Of a stretch of DNA of 10,659 bases, positions 1 through 6,045 are shown piece after piece (within the stretch, counting starts at the first letter, position 1; each line of letters opens with the position of its first letter). Made by a program: the position numbers and the translations under genes. The stretch lies in contig JAQXFL010000110.1 of assembly GCA_029250345.1 (NCBI GenBank), forward strand, positions 1-10,659, written 5' to 3'. The notes beneath the pieces are model-generated. The model saw nothing but the letters and a program-made list of their open reading frames with translations, was not told the origin of the DNA and did no database searches. Origin of the DNA: Candidatus Poseidoniaceae archaeon (GTDB taxonomy: Archaea; Thermoplasmatota; Poseidoniia; Poseidoniales; Poseidoniaceae).

Positions 1-9
1 GGAACAACT

Positions 10-86
10 GGGCGTGTAGCACAGCTGGATAATGCGTTGGCCTCCTAAGCCGAAGATCCCGGGTTCAAATCCTGGCACGTCCGCCA
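10..86 (+). tRNA. tRNA-Arg (anticodon CCT)
   Basis: Full cloverleaf can be folded by eye. The acceptor stem pairs 10-16 with 76-82 (one G-T pair), and the D stem pairs 19-21 with 33-35. The anticodon stem is 37-41/49-53 around a seven-base loop with CCT at 44-46, which reads the AGG arginine codon. The T stem CCGGG/CCTGG encloses a TTCAAAT loop. A discriminator G at 83 is followed by a CCA that is encoded in the DNA (84-86). No intron is visible in the anticodon loop. The promoter lies outside the window. Confidence 0.96.
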
Positions 87-102
87 AATTGAACTTTGAA
101 CA

Positions 103-1512
103 TCAGTAGGTGATATGAACCAGTTTGCTGACCCGGTCAGACCCACTCATGATGGCATAGAAATCGTTGCCACCGTTCGTTGAAGAGGAGGTGACGTATT
201 GCACACCATCGATGTTACCGATTTGCACAACGCTCTCGGATGCTACATCATACGAAACAAACACTTCTACACCTGCCTGCGAATCGTACGCATACCCATA
301 GATGAGGCCATCGACGAGGTTAATCTCGAATCCACCTGCATTGGACAAGTCTTCATTTGTAGATTGCAAAACTGTGGATGTTGTCATTGAATAATCGATC
401 GTATTGATCTTGACCATAGAATAGCCACCTCCGCTGTTACGAACATCGAGATAGTAATGCGAGCCGTCGTATGCGGAAGTCCCTGAACCCACTCCCTCGA
501 TATCTTCGATTTGTGTATGCTTGGTTACCACAGCATCAATTGGATTGATCGAAACAACATAGACATCAGGATACGTAATTGTATTTTGTTGCCCTTGCCC
601 CTGCCCTTGACTTCCGCTGTTTGTATCGTCAGTAGCATAGGCATAGATGATTTCATCCTCATGATTGTATTCCAATCCCCCTACATTATCCAATTCCGGG
701 TGAGCGGAGAAGTCAAACAGCGTCATTGTGTATTGGCTCGGGTCGGAGACCGTAACATGAACCAGGTAGTCGTTGCTGCCGCCGCGCATGTTTGCAAAAT
801 ATTCTCCATTGGAATAGGCCGACATAGAGGATACAGTCTCTATCCCTACCAATTCCGCTAACGAGGTCACTAAACCGTTGGATGGGTCAATGGAGATGAA
901 GTGTTCCACATCTGCAGCACTGTCCCACGCATATCCGTAGAGAAGATTTGTCGAACAATCGATTTCAATACCGCCGATGTTTGTGAAATCTGGATTTGCA
1001 CTGATGTCAAAGGCAATCATCGTTGAACTGTACGTGCCATCGCCCGTCCCACATTCCGTTGTTCCAGTACTACCCCCGTCCCCGGGGTCTGTGCCGCCGT
1101 TATCGCCAGAGTCTGAACCACTGCCGTCTTCTGGGTCTGTACCGTCGTTATCATCAGAGTTTGAGCCACTGCCGTCTTCTGAGTCAGTACCGTCGTTATC
1201 ATCTGTTTCGGTCTCATTTCCATCATTTCCAGAGTTGCCGTTATCAGTTTCTGAACCATCATCGGTGTTATCGTTACCGTTACCGGTATCGGTCTCGTTC
1301 ACGGGCTCTCCACCGTTGTTATTGTCCGAATTTCCATCATCCGTTCCAGTATCGGTTCCTGAACCCCCGTTTGAGCCGTTGATTACATCATCCGTATCAT
1401 CAATTGACGGGTCTTCCTCGGAAACGGGTTCTTCGATGATAGGGTCTTCAATACACCCTGCTAAAGACGCTGAAAGCATGAGGAAAACAAGTAAAGCGGT
1501 GGGCCGAATCAT
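103..1512 (-). CDS. Secreted lipoprotein: acidic low-complexity linker plus three-fold propeller-like repeat domain
   Basis: A 469-residue protein starting at the ATG at 1510-1512. An upstream in-frame ATG at 1653 is rejected because it would bury the signal peptide. The N-terminus is a textbook lipoprotein signal: Arg3, a hydrophobic core, then the lipobox LAGC with Cys20, so the mature protein should be lipid-anchored outside the membrane. Residues 21-153 are an Asp/Gly/Asn/Thr/Ser/Glu linker, including three tandem 16-residue units at 104-151. Residues about 163-469 contain three homologous units of about 98-115 residues. Each has an N-x-GG-(I/L/F)-E segment (GG at 180, 278 and 393), then an (L/I)Y-(G/A)-Y-A-x-D segment, then a Ser/Thr-rich YxxxxRxG-like half. 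This fits a six-bladed beta-propeller, but that is inference. A QGQGQGQQ stretch at 302-309 interrupts unit 2. Cys154 and Cys186 could form a disulfide. Ligand and role are unknown; display or adhesion at the cell surface is plausible. Confidence 0.85.
   Translation of the reverse strand: MIRPTALLVFLMLSASLAGCIEDPIIEEPVSEEDPSIDDTDDVINGSNGGSGTDTGTDDGNSDNNNGGEPVNETDTGNGNDNTDDGSETDNGNSGNDGNETETDDNDGTDSEDGSGSNSDDNDGTDPEDGSGSDSGDNGGTDPGDGGSTGTTECGTGDGTYSSTMIAFDISANPDFTNIGGIEIDCSTNLLYGYAWDSAADVEHFISIDPSNGLVTSLAELVGIETVSSMSAYSNGEYFANMRGGSNDYLVHVTVSDPSQYTMTLFDFSAHPELDNVGGLEYNHEDEIIYAYATDDTNSGSQGQGQGQQNTITYPDVYVVSINPIDAVVTKHTQIEDIEGVGSGTSAYDGSHYYLDVRNSGGGYSMVKINTIDYSMTTSTVLQSTNEDLSNAGGFEINLVDGLIYGYAYDSQAGVEVFVSYDVASESVVQIGNIDGVQYVTSSSTNGGNDFYAIMSGSDRVSKLVHITY
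1060..1203. repeat. Three tandem 48-bp units (16 codons) inside the lipoprotein gene
   Basis: On the minus strand residues 104-119, 120-135 and 136-151 are DDNDGTDSEDGSGSNS, DDNDGTDPEDGSGSDS and a more diverged GDNGGTDPGDGGSTGT. At DNA level the run gccgtcttct recurs exactly 48 bases apart (1123 and 1171). Copies 1 and 2 are nearly identical and copy 3, nearest the folded domain, is the most diverged. This looks like linker growth by unequal exchange or slippage, with length likely to vary between strains. Confidence 0.85.
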
Positions 1513-1534
1513 AATTTGCGGTCGAACTACTACA

Positions 1535-1542
1535 CTATTATT
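1535..1542 (-). promoter_or_regulatory. TATA-like element for the lipoprotein gene
   Basis: Read on the minus strand this is AATAATAG, preceded by purine-rich GTAAG. Its centre is about 26 bases before the ATG at 1512, the spacing expected when an archaeal transcript starts at or very near the start codon (leaderless). No Shine-Dalgarno sequence lies before the ATG, which agrees with this. Assigned from spacing and AT content only. Confidence 0.4.
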
Positions 1543-1635
1543 CTTACATTCGTTAAACACAATGTGGCAGGACTTACTTCCCTTTATCGACCGTACAACT
1601 TCATCATTGCTCGAGTCGAAGGGTGTAAAATGCCC

Positions 1636-1650
1636 AAAAAGTGATATATC
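1636..1650 (+). promoter_or_regulatory. TATA box with A-rich BRE-like flank for the DUF898-like gene
   Basis: GATATATC at 1643-1650 is preceded by five A residues at 1636-1640 that could serve as a TFB-recognition element. The centre lies about 24-25 bases before the ATG at 1671, so a leaderless or nearly leaderless mRNA is expected. This also argues against the in-frame GTG at 1641, which would lie inside the TATA box. Together with the minus-strand element it makes a divergent promoter pair in a 158-base spacer. Confidence 0.6.
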
Positions 1651-1670
1651 CAAGGGATTTATTTGTTATT

Positions 1671-2156
1671 ATGCAACAAATAAGCGAAGACGGCAAATGG
1701 AAGTGGGACGGAACTGAATGGGTGGCCAATGAAGGTGCTGATGAAATTCCTTCATCTGAAGTTGCAGATATTCCTGTGGCAGCAGCACCATCGATGTCTC
1801 AAGTGCCCGTACAGGCAATGGCTCCAATGGCCGCAGGTTCCTCTTCCAGCAGCGGTGTTTGGGCAATACAAACAGCGGAATACGGATTGTTTTTCACAAA
1901 ACTTATCGGTTTCCTTTTGACAGGAATTACTCTTGGTTTTGGACTCCCATGGGCAAAATGCATGGTCATCAACAAGTGGACGAAAAAAGTTCGAATTGAT
2001 GGTCGAAGCATTCGTTTTACCGGCACCCCGATGGGACTGTTTGGAATCTGGGTGAAAGTCTGTGTGCTGAGTATCTTAACGCTAACACTGTACTATTGGT
2101 TTGCTGGTTACAAGCAAGTTGCGAAGTATGTCGATAATAACATTACTTGGGCTTGA
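1671..2156 (+). CDS. Small membrane protein with WxWDGTEW motif and DUF898-like domain
   Basis: A 161-residue protein. The ATG at 1671 is chosen over the in-frame GTG at 1641 because of the TATA box just upstream. Residues 7-18 (DGKWKWDGTEWV) form a short Trp-rich motif resembling the DUF2510-like 'DGxWxWDGxxW' modules placed at ends of membrane proteins. A disordered Ala/Pro/Ser/Met linker follows at about 22-62. From residue 63 to the end there are two membrane segments (about 73-100 and 124-148) with a basic stretch and RIDGRSIRFTG between them. The pattern of aromatic, LGFGLPWAK, charged patch, DGxxxxFTG and second helix resembles half of the DUF898 (YjgN-like) fold. Function is not known. 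The N-terminal motif would face the cytoplasm if the basic loop is inside. Family assignment is from recollection of the pattern, not a search. Confidence 0.8.
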   Translation: MQQISEDGKWKWDGTEWVANEGADEIPSSEVADIPVAAAPSMSQVPVQAMAPMAAGSSSSSGVWAIQTAEYGLFFTKLIGFLLTGITLGFGLPWAKCMVINKWTKKVRIDGRSIRFTGTPMGLFGIWVKVCVLSILTLTLYYWFAGYKQVAKYVDNNITWA

Positions 2157-2164
2157 AGTCTAAC

Positions 2165-2184
2165 GAATCACGTTTTTACGATTC
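2165..2184 (+). terminator. Weak T-run/hairpin after the DUF898-like gene
   Basis: GAATC at 2165-2169 and GATTC at 2180-2184 are inverted copies flanking a T5 run (2173-2177), a few bases after the stop codon at 2156. Archaeal termination relies mainly on T-runs, so this could end the upstream transcript. The stem is short and the T-run sits in the loop rather than after it, so support is thin. Confidence 0.25.
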
Positions 2185-2240
2185 CGTATGCCGGAAGAAT
2201 TTGTTAAATCACAGTGAATGAGTTGTGTCAAAGGCAAGAG

Positions 2241-2248
2241 AGATATTC
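2241..2248 (+). promoter_or_regulatory. Possible TATA element for the four-helix membrane protein gene
   Basis: AGATATTC has its centre about 24 bases before the ATG at 2268. This is the same geometry as the stronger element at 1643-1650 and would give a leaderless mRNA. It is the main reason for preferring the ATG at 2268 over the in-frame GTG at 2214. Weak on its own. Confidence 0.35.
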
Positions 2249-2267
2249 AACGACCGCGCGTCGCAGC

Positions 2268-3806
2268 ATGAACGCTATGGCTGCAAAGGGGAGCAAGTCG
2301 ACCGAATCGGATGCTTTTATTCCTCTTCCAGACCCTTACGGCGAGGGTTTTGAGTACTCTGAAGACCCGATTGAAAACACCCGCAACCAGTGGAGCGTTT
2401 TGGAGAAACGCCGTCTTAGCGCTGGACGGATTGCCCGCCACCCCGTCTTGATGCTTTGGCGAACCATGAGCGGTTTTTCTCTTGCCGTTTTTGCTTTTTC
2501 CAGCCTGCTTTACGCACCCATCATTGATTCTCTAAACGGTCTCATTTTCATCCTCATACCACTCATTCTCATTGCCGTTGCACCGACTGTTGTTGCTGGT
2601 GAATCCGCTTGGCAAGCGATGCAGGCAAGAATTTCTCTCCGTGAACAAGGGGGTGTCCGGGATGGAAAGAAGCACGCATTGCGCGCCCAACCAGGTATGG
2701 ATCGTATTCTCGAGAGTCTTAACGATCAACGCCGTAACAACTTGGTTCTCACACTTCTTTCCTCGTTCACCGTCGTTCTCTTGATGCTTGCTTCGGCCGT
2801 AACAGCGAACTCACTGGCATGGAACCTCGCACTTCTTGTGGCGATGACGCTTGGGATTGCACAGACCTTTCATGGATTCTTTTCGTATGCTTTCATCCGA
2901 CAACTTGGAGACCCATTTCCTTCCATTGTTTTCCACGCGCCTACGCACCACCCGACCCAATTGGGCAGTGTGCTTGGAGACCTGTTGGTTGCCCATCTTG
3001 ACCCTGACTTGTTCTTGGAATGGGAGGAATGGCAGAAATTATTCCGCAAGGCATTGATTCCTGGGCATATCACGAAACAAGCATTGGAGCGTTTGCTCTA
3101 CATTTTACACCTCCACATGGAAGAAGAGCTCACTACGCAGATGGCTCATGATGAATTGCTGTCTTTCATTTCACAGGAACGGTTTGAAAAGTTACTGCTC
3201 GATGAGGATGCAAGGTTTAATTGGCGCACAATTCAACGGCTTATCGCTCACTCAAGAGGGTGGCAACCAGAAGCCTTCCTCCTGCTTGACCGCTTACAAA
3301 ACGACTTGCTTTCAGGCGCGCCACCGCTCTTACGAGCTGAATGGCGCATGGATGTGGCCCTGGACGATAATTGCTATGAAGGCGCAGGAAATTTATTCAT
3401 CGCTCTCAACAATCAAACATTTGAATCTCGTGCGGTACGAGTCGAAGTATTGACGCCAAACGGAGAACCGGAAACCCGAGACCACCGTTTTGAATTAAGT
3501 GCATGTCCGCCTCCAAAAAGTTCAGTATTGCTCTCACATTCGACCAAAGAAGACGCTCTCGACTGGATTCCAAGATACTTGGAACGCGGCGTCGTTCTCT
3601 GGATTGGTGTGGCTTGGCCTCGCAGCTTCCACGGCCCTGCTGATGTACAGGTTATTCTTCGTGATGATGCAGGAATTGTCTTGGAATCTCAAGTTATTCG
3701 TACGGTAGTTCGGCGTTCAGCGGGACGCCGGGTAAACAAGAGAATGCATAAATTGGAAGACGCTCGCAAGCAAGGCGACCTTGCACTCCCAAAGATGGTT
3801 CTGTGA
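2268..3806 (+). CDS. Uncharacterised membrane protein with four helices and a large C-terminal soluble region
   Basis: A 512-residue protein I do not recognise. The start is placed at the ATG at 2268, using the TATA-like element 24 bases upstream. An in-frame GTG at 2214 would add 18 residues, and a second ATG lies at 2277. The N-terminal 60 residues are hydrophilic. Two hydrophobic pairs follow, at about 66-86/89-110 and 159-180/182-204, separated by a basic, Gln-rich loop of about 48 residues. The rest (about 215-512) is soluble. Its first half (about 240-355) is helical and rich in Leu/Glu/Arg/His, with H-M-E-E-E-L. Its second half (about 356-482) has alternating hydrophobic residues suggestive of a beta-sandwich, with Asn/Asp-rich turns. 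A basic tail (R-R-S-A-G-R-R-V-N-K-R-M) lies near 482-494. By the positive-inside rule both soluble parts are probably cytoplasmic. The next gene starts 8 bases after the stop, so the two are probably co-transcribed. Confidence 0.85.
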   Translation: MNAMAAKGSKSTESDAFIPLPDPYGEGFEYSEDPIENTRNQWSVLEKRRLSAGRIARHPVLMLWRTMSGFSLAVFAFSSLLYAPIIDSLNGLIFILIPLILIAVAPTVVAGESAWQAMQARISLREQGGVRDGKKHALRAQPGMDRILESLNDQRRNNLVLTLLSSFTVVLLMLASAVTANSLAWNLALLVAMTLGIAQTFHGFFSYAFIRQLGDPFPSIVFHAPTHHPTQLGSVLGDLLVAHLDPDLFLEWEEWQKLFRKALIPGHITKQALERLLYILHLHMEEELTTQMAHDELLSFISQERFEKLLLDEDARFNWRTIQRLIAHSRGWQPEAFLLLDRLQNDLLSGAPPLLRAEWRMDVALDDNCYEGAGNLFIALNNQTFESRAVRVEVLTPNGEPETRDHRFELSACPPPKSSVLLSHSTKEDALDWIPRYLERGVVLWIGVAWPRSFHGPADVQVILRDDAGIVLESQVIRTVVRRSAGRRVNKRMHKLEDARKQGDLALPKMVL

Positions 3807-3814
3807 ACTCTTGA

Positions 3815-5548
3815 ATGAATATTCAGACTCAGCACCACCTCCACTACAGCCTCGAAATTGCAAGTCGTAGAAGCGCGGTGCTTATGGATGGGGGGCACTT
3901 GCGTTCATTTACCGGATGTGGAACCTTGGAAGCATGGGATGTCATCGTATTAGGCGACGGGCCTGCAGCCCTCCGTTCTGCAGCAGAATCTGCTAAGTCT
4001 GGAGCATCCACATTGATGCTTTGTGAGAACGCATTGGGAAGCACTTCGCATTTTGCCCAAGACGGACTTGCTGCACCCCTGCAGGAGTCGAATAACCGGG
4101 ACCACCGTGAAGATACCATTCGCTCAGGTGCATTCCTGAACGATCAAGACATTGTAGCACTTCGTACTGCTGCCGCTACACGGCAAGTGGATTTGCTTGA
4201 GCGCTGGGGCTTGACGTTCCGACGTGACGCTCAAGGACTACCTATGGCACGGAAGGCAATCGGTCACGGTAAGGCTCGTAATGCTGACGCTGGCGATGCT
4301 ACAGGCCGTGAAATACAACAAATCCTCGAAGAACAGTGCATGAGGTACGGCGTAACGCGCCGTGGTGATCACTTGCCGCTTTCTCTCATCCATACCAACG
4401 AATCAGTCAGCGGAATCACGGTCGTTGACACCGTTAACGGTCGAATTACTGCTCTGCAAGCCAAAGCCATCATCATCGCAGATGGTGGTTTTGAGGGCGC
4501 GTTTAGCCACGGCCAAGTCGGCCTCGGATTAGACCTCGCCCTGCGTGCAGGCGTGCCATTGCGAGACATGGAATTCATTGCCCACACGCCTCTTGGTATC
4601 AAAGACACCAACCTCATTCTGCCTCTCGGCCTCTTGCGTGATGGCGCAACGCTCCATGAAGCCAGTGGCTCTGACTTGGAATTCGGAGAATCGACGCTTG
4701 ATGAAGTGTGCCAAATGGTTTCGAACGCAAAACAACCTGTCATCGATGCTCGTAATTTGGGCGACGCCTCCGGTTGGTGGAATGCTGTGTTCCGCAGTGT
4801 TAAGCAGCGAACTGGAATCGACATGTCCCGTCAAACGATTGGTATTGAATCACGCCCCTATGCCACCATTGGCGGCATTACAGTAGACGACCATGGTAGA
4901 GCGATTCTTTCCACCTGGTCTCGATGGTTTACTGGCCTATACGCTGCAGGTGACGCTTCATGCTCAGGATTCCATGGCGCAGACATCTTGCCTGGGAACA
5001 GAATGCTGGATGCGGTCCTTGGTGGGGCAGCCGCAGGCGCTCACGCCGGCAAATGGGTGAAAAACCGACAATTCACAAATGCTCAGGCTGCACATGATGC
5101 AGAGCAAGCGGCACAAGCAGACCACTCTGCAGTTTCGGAACATTCGGATGAGGGCGTGGTTCGCGTAGGACATGCAGTAACCAAAGTACGAGATGCTGTG
5201 CAATCTTCACTCGGCATGAACCGAGATGCAGACGGCCTCTCTTCTCTCATTGAGACTTTGGAAGCCGCTTCTGTTCTTGCGGAATCCATCCACGTTGACC
5301 AGTCTTCACTGATTGCGAACATGAATCTTGTTGAAATTGCTCGAGTTCAAGCATCTGCTCGACTTTCTCTTGCATCAGCACAGTCTGCCCTCGCTCGAAA
5401 GGAATCACGTGGTACCCACCACCGCTCTGACTTTACTGAATCCAGTGAGGAACATCTCCACCATTACACTGTGAATCAGATGGGTGAAGTGAGTACGCTT
5501 GCCCTCCGCAAGAGTAAATCTGGTAACTGGATTCTTACCCCTCAATGA
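3815..5548 (+). CDS. FAD-dependent oxidoreductase of the SdhA/FrdA/NadB flavoprotein family, divergent
   Basis: A 577-residue protein. The Rossmann motif V-I-V-L-G-D-G-P-A-A at 43-52 binds FAD. Further family landmarks are STSHFAQDGLA (77-86), GDATGREI (160-167, close to the ADATGRE of L-aspartate oxidase), ADGG (222-225), DMEF (251-254), GGITVDDHGR (353-362), GLYAAGDAS (374-382), GFHGADILPGNRMLD (385-399) and a helical C-terminal domain ending in RGTHHRSD (532-539) and HHYTVNQMG (549-557). Length and the C-terminal domain fit SdhA/FrdA, while several internal motifs fit NadB. Against textbook sequences, the catalytic Arg of the RGEGG motif, the His before MGGI (here Y-A-T-I-G-G-I) and the Arg of HGANRLGGN (here HGADILPGN) appear to be missing, so succinate/fumarate chemistry is doubtful. 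No iron-sulfur or membrane-anchor subunit is nearby. The ATG at 3884 (Met24) is a plausible alternative start. Translation may be coupled to the upstream gene 8 bases away. Confidence 0.82.
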   Translation: MNIQTQHHLHYSLEIASRRSAVLMDGGHLRSFTGCGTLEAWDVIVLGDGPAALRSAAESAKSGASTLMLCENALGSTSHFAQDGLAAPLQESNNRDHREDTIRSGAFLNDQDIVALRTAAATRQVDLLERWGLTFRRDAQGLPMARKAIGHGKARNADAGDATGREIQQILEEQCMRYGVTRRGDHLPLSLIHTNESVSGITVVDTVNGRITALQAKAIIIADGGFEGAFSHGQVGLGLDLALRAGVPLRDMEFIAHTPLGIKDTNLILPLGLLRDGATLHEASGSDLEFGESTLDEVCQMVSNAKQPVIDARNLGDASGWWNAVFRSVKQRTGIDMSRQTIGIESRPYATIGGITVDDHGRAILSTWSRWFTGLYAAGDASCSGFHGADILPGNRMLDAVLGGAAAGAHAGKWVKNRQFTNAQAAHDAEQAAQADHSAVSEHSDEGVVRVGHAVTKVRDAVQSSLGMNRDADGLSSLIETLEAASVLAESIHVDQSSLIANMNLVEIARVQASARLSLASAQSALARKESRGTHHRSDFTESSEEHLHHYTVNQMGEVSTLALRKSKSGNWILTPQ

Positions 5549-5565
5549 GAGAAAACTCTCTTTTT
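5547..5565 (+). terminator. Short hairpin with T5 run after the flavoprotein gene
   Basis: GAGAG (5547-5551), an AAAA loop and CTCTC (5556-5560) are followed directly by TTTTT. The stem begins inside the flavoprotein stop codon. It could end the transcript of the membrane protein and flavoprotein pair and separate it from the HIT cluster. Five base pairs is short; in archaea the T-run may be the working part. Confidence 0.45.
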
Positions 5566-5598
5566 CCGGTGAATCACTGAAAAGGCAAGCCTCGTGGC

Positions 5599-6045
5599 AT
5601 GGACATGGGCGAGCCGACTTTGTTCGACCGAATCATCTCTGGTGAGGTGCCTTCCCACCGTGTTGCTGAGGGTAAACATTGGTATGCATTCCTCGATATA
5701 TTCCCGCGTTGCGAGGGGCACACTCTTGTTGTTCCAAAACAGAGCGCGCAACACATTGCTTCCCTTTCCGACCAATCGAGGAGTGCCTTGTTTGAAGGAG
5801 TCGCAGAAGTACAACGACGTCTTTCGCTTCACTTCTCCACCTCTGATTTCACCGTCTGTGTACACGATGGGCCTCTTGCCGGTCAAGAAGTGCCTCATGT
5901 TCATGTTCATGTCTTGCCGCGACAATCGGGCGATGGTGGTTTGACGCTTCATTCAATGTGGCCTCACTCCCCGCCGATGGAGGGCGAGATCGACCATGGT
6001 TCACTTGCAGTTCTCTCAGAATCATTACGGGAGGTGGCCGAATGA
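5599..6045 (+). CDS. HIT-family nucleotide hydrolase, FHIT-like
   Basis: A 148-residue protein of the histidine triad family, which hydrolyses or transfers nucleotidyl groups from nucleoside phosphoramidates or dinucleoside polyphosphates in the cytoplasm. The catalytic triad motif is H100-V-H102-V-H104, with the middle His expected to be the nucleotidylated one. The segment HDGPLAGQEVPHVHVHVLPR (89-108) followed by QSGDG matches the FHIT branch (QDGPxAGQxVxHVHVHVLPRxxGD) much better than the HinT branch, whose N-x-G is replaced here. The N-terminal LFDRIISGEVPSHRV (8-22) and G-H-T-L-V-V-P-K (40-47) are general HIT features. Length is normal and all motifs are intact. Met3 at 5605 is an alternative start. 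The stop overlaps the next start as ATGA, so co-expression with the acyltransferase is expected. Confidence 0.93.
   Translation: MDMGEPTLFDRIISGEVPSHRVAEGKHWYAFLDIFPRCEGHTLVVPKQSAQHIASLSDQSRSALFEGVAEVQRRLSLHFSTSDFTVCVHDGPLAGQEVPHVHVHVLPRQSGDGGLTLHSMWPHSPPMEGEIDHGSLAVLSESLREVAE

Noticed and set aside
1060..1203. CRISPR array or regulatory iterons
   Set aside because: The 48-bp units are contiguous with no spacers, stay in the reading frame of a coding sequence, and vary mostly in ways that keep the acidic linker.
1513..1653. N-terminal extension of the lipoprotein to an ATG at 1653
   Set aside because: It would put 47 residues before a perfect lipoprotein signal peptide and overlap the promoter region of both divergent genes.
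977..1717. Long plus-strand open frame rich in Pro/Ser/Val across the lipoprotein linker
   Set aside because: It is the antisense shadow of the 48-bp Asp/Gly repeats and continues across both divergent TATA-like elements. The minus-strand frame has a signal peptide, lipobox and repeat domain, so it is the real gene.
3815..5548. Firm naming as sdhA, frdA or nadB
   Set aside because: Motifs from both SdhA and NadB are mixed, key active-site residues seem absent and no partner subunit is nearby, so only the family is supported.
5958..6041. N-terminal extension of the acyltransferase to an ATG at 5958
   Set aside because: It overlaps the HIT gene by almost 90 bases in another frame. The ATGA overlap at 6042 is a normal coupled start and leaves the domain complete.
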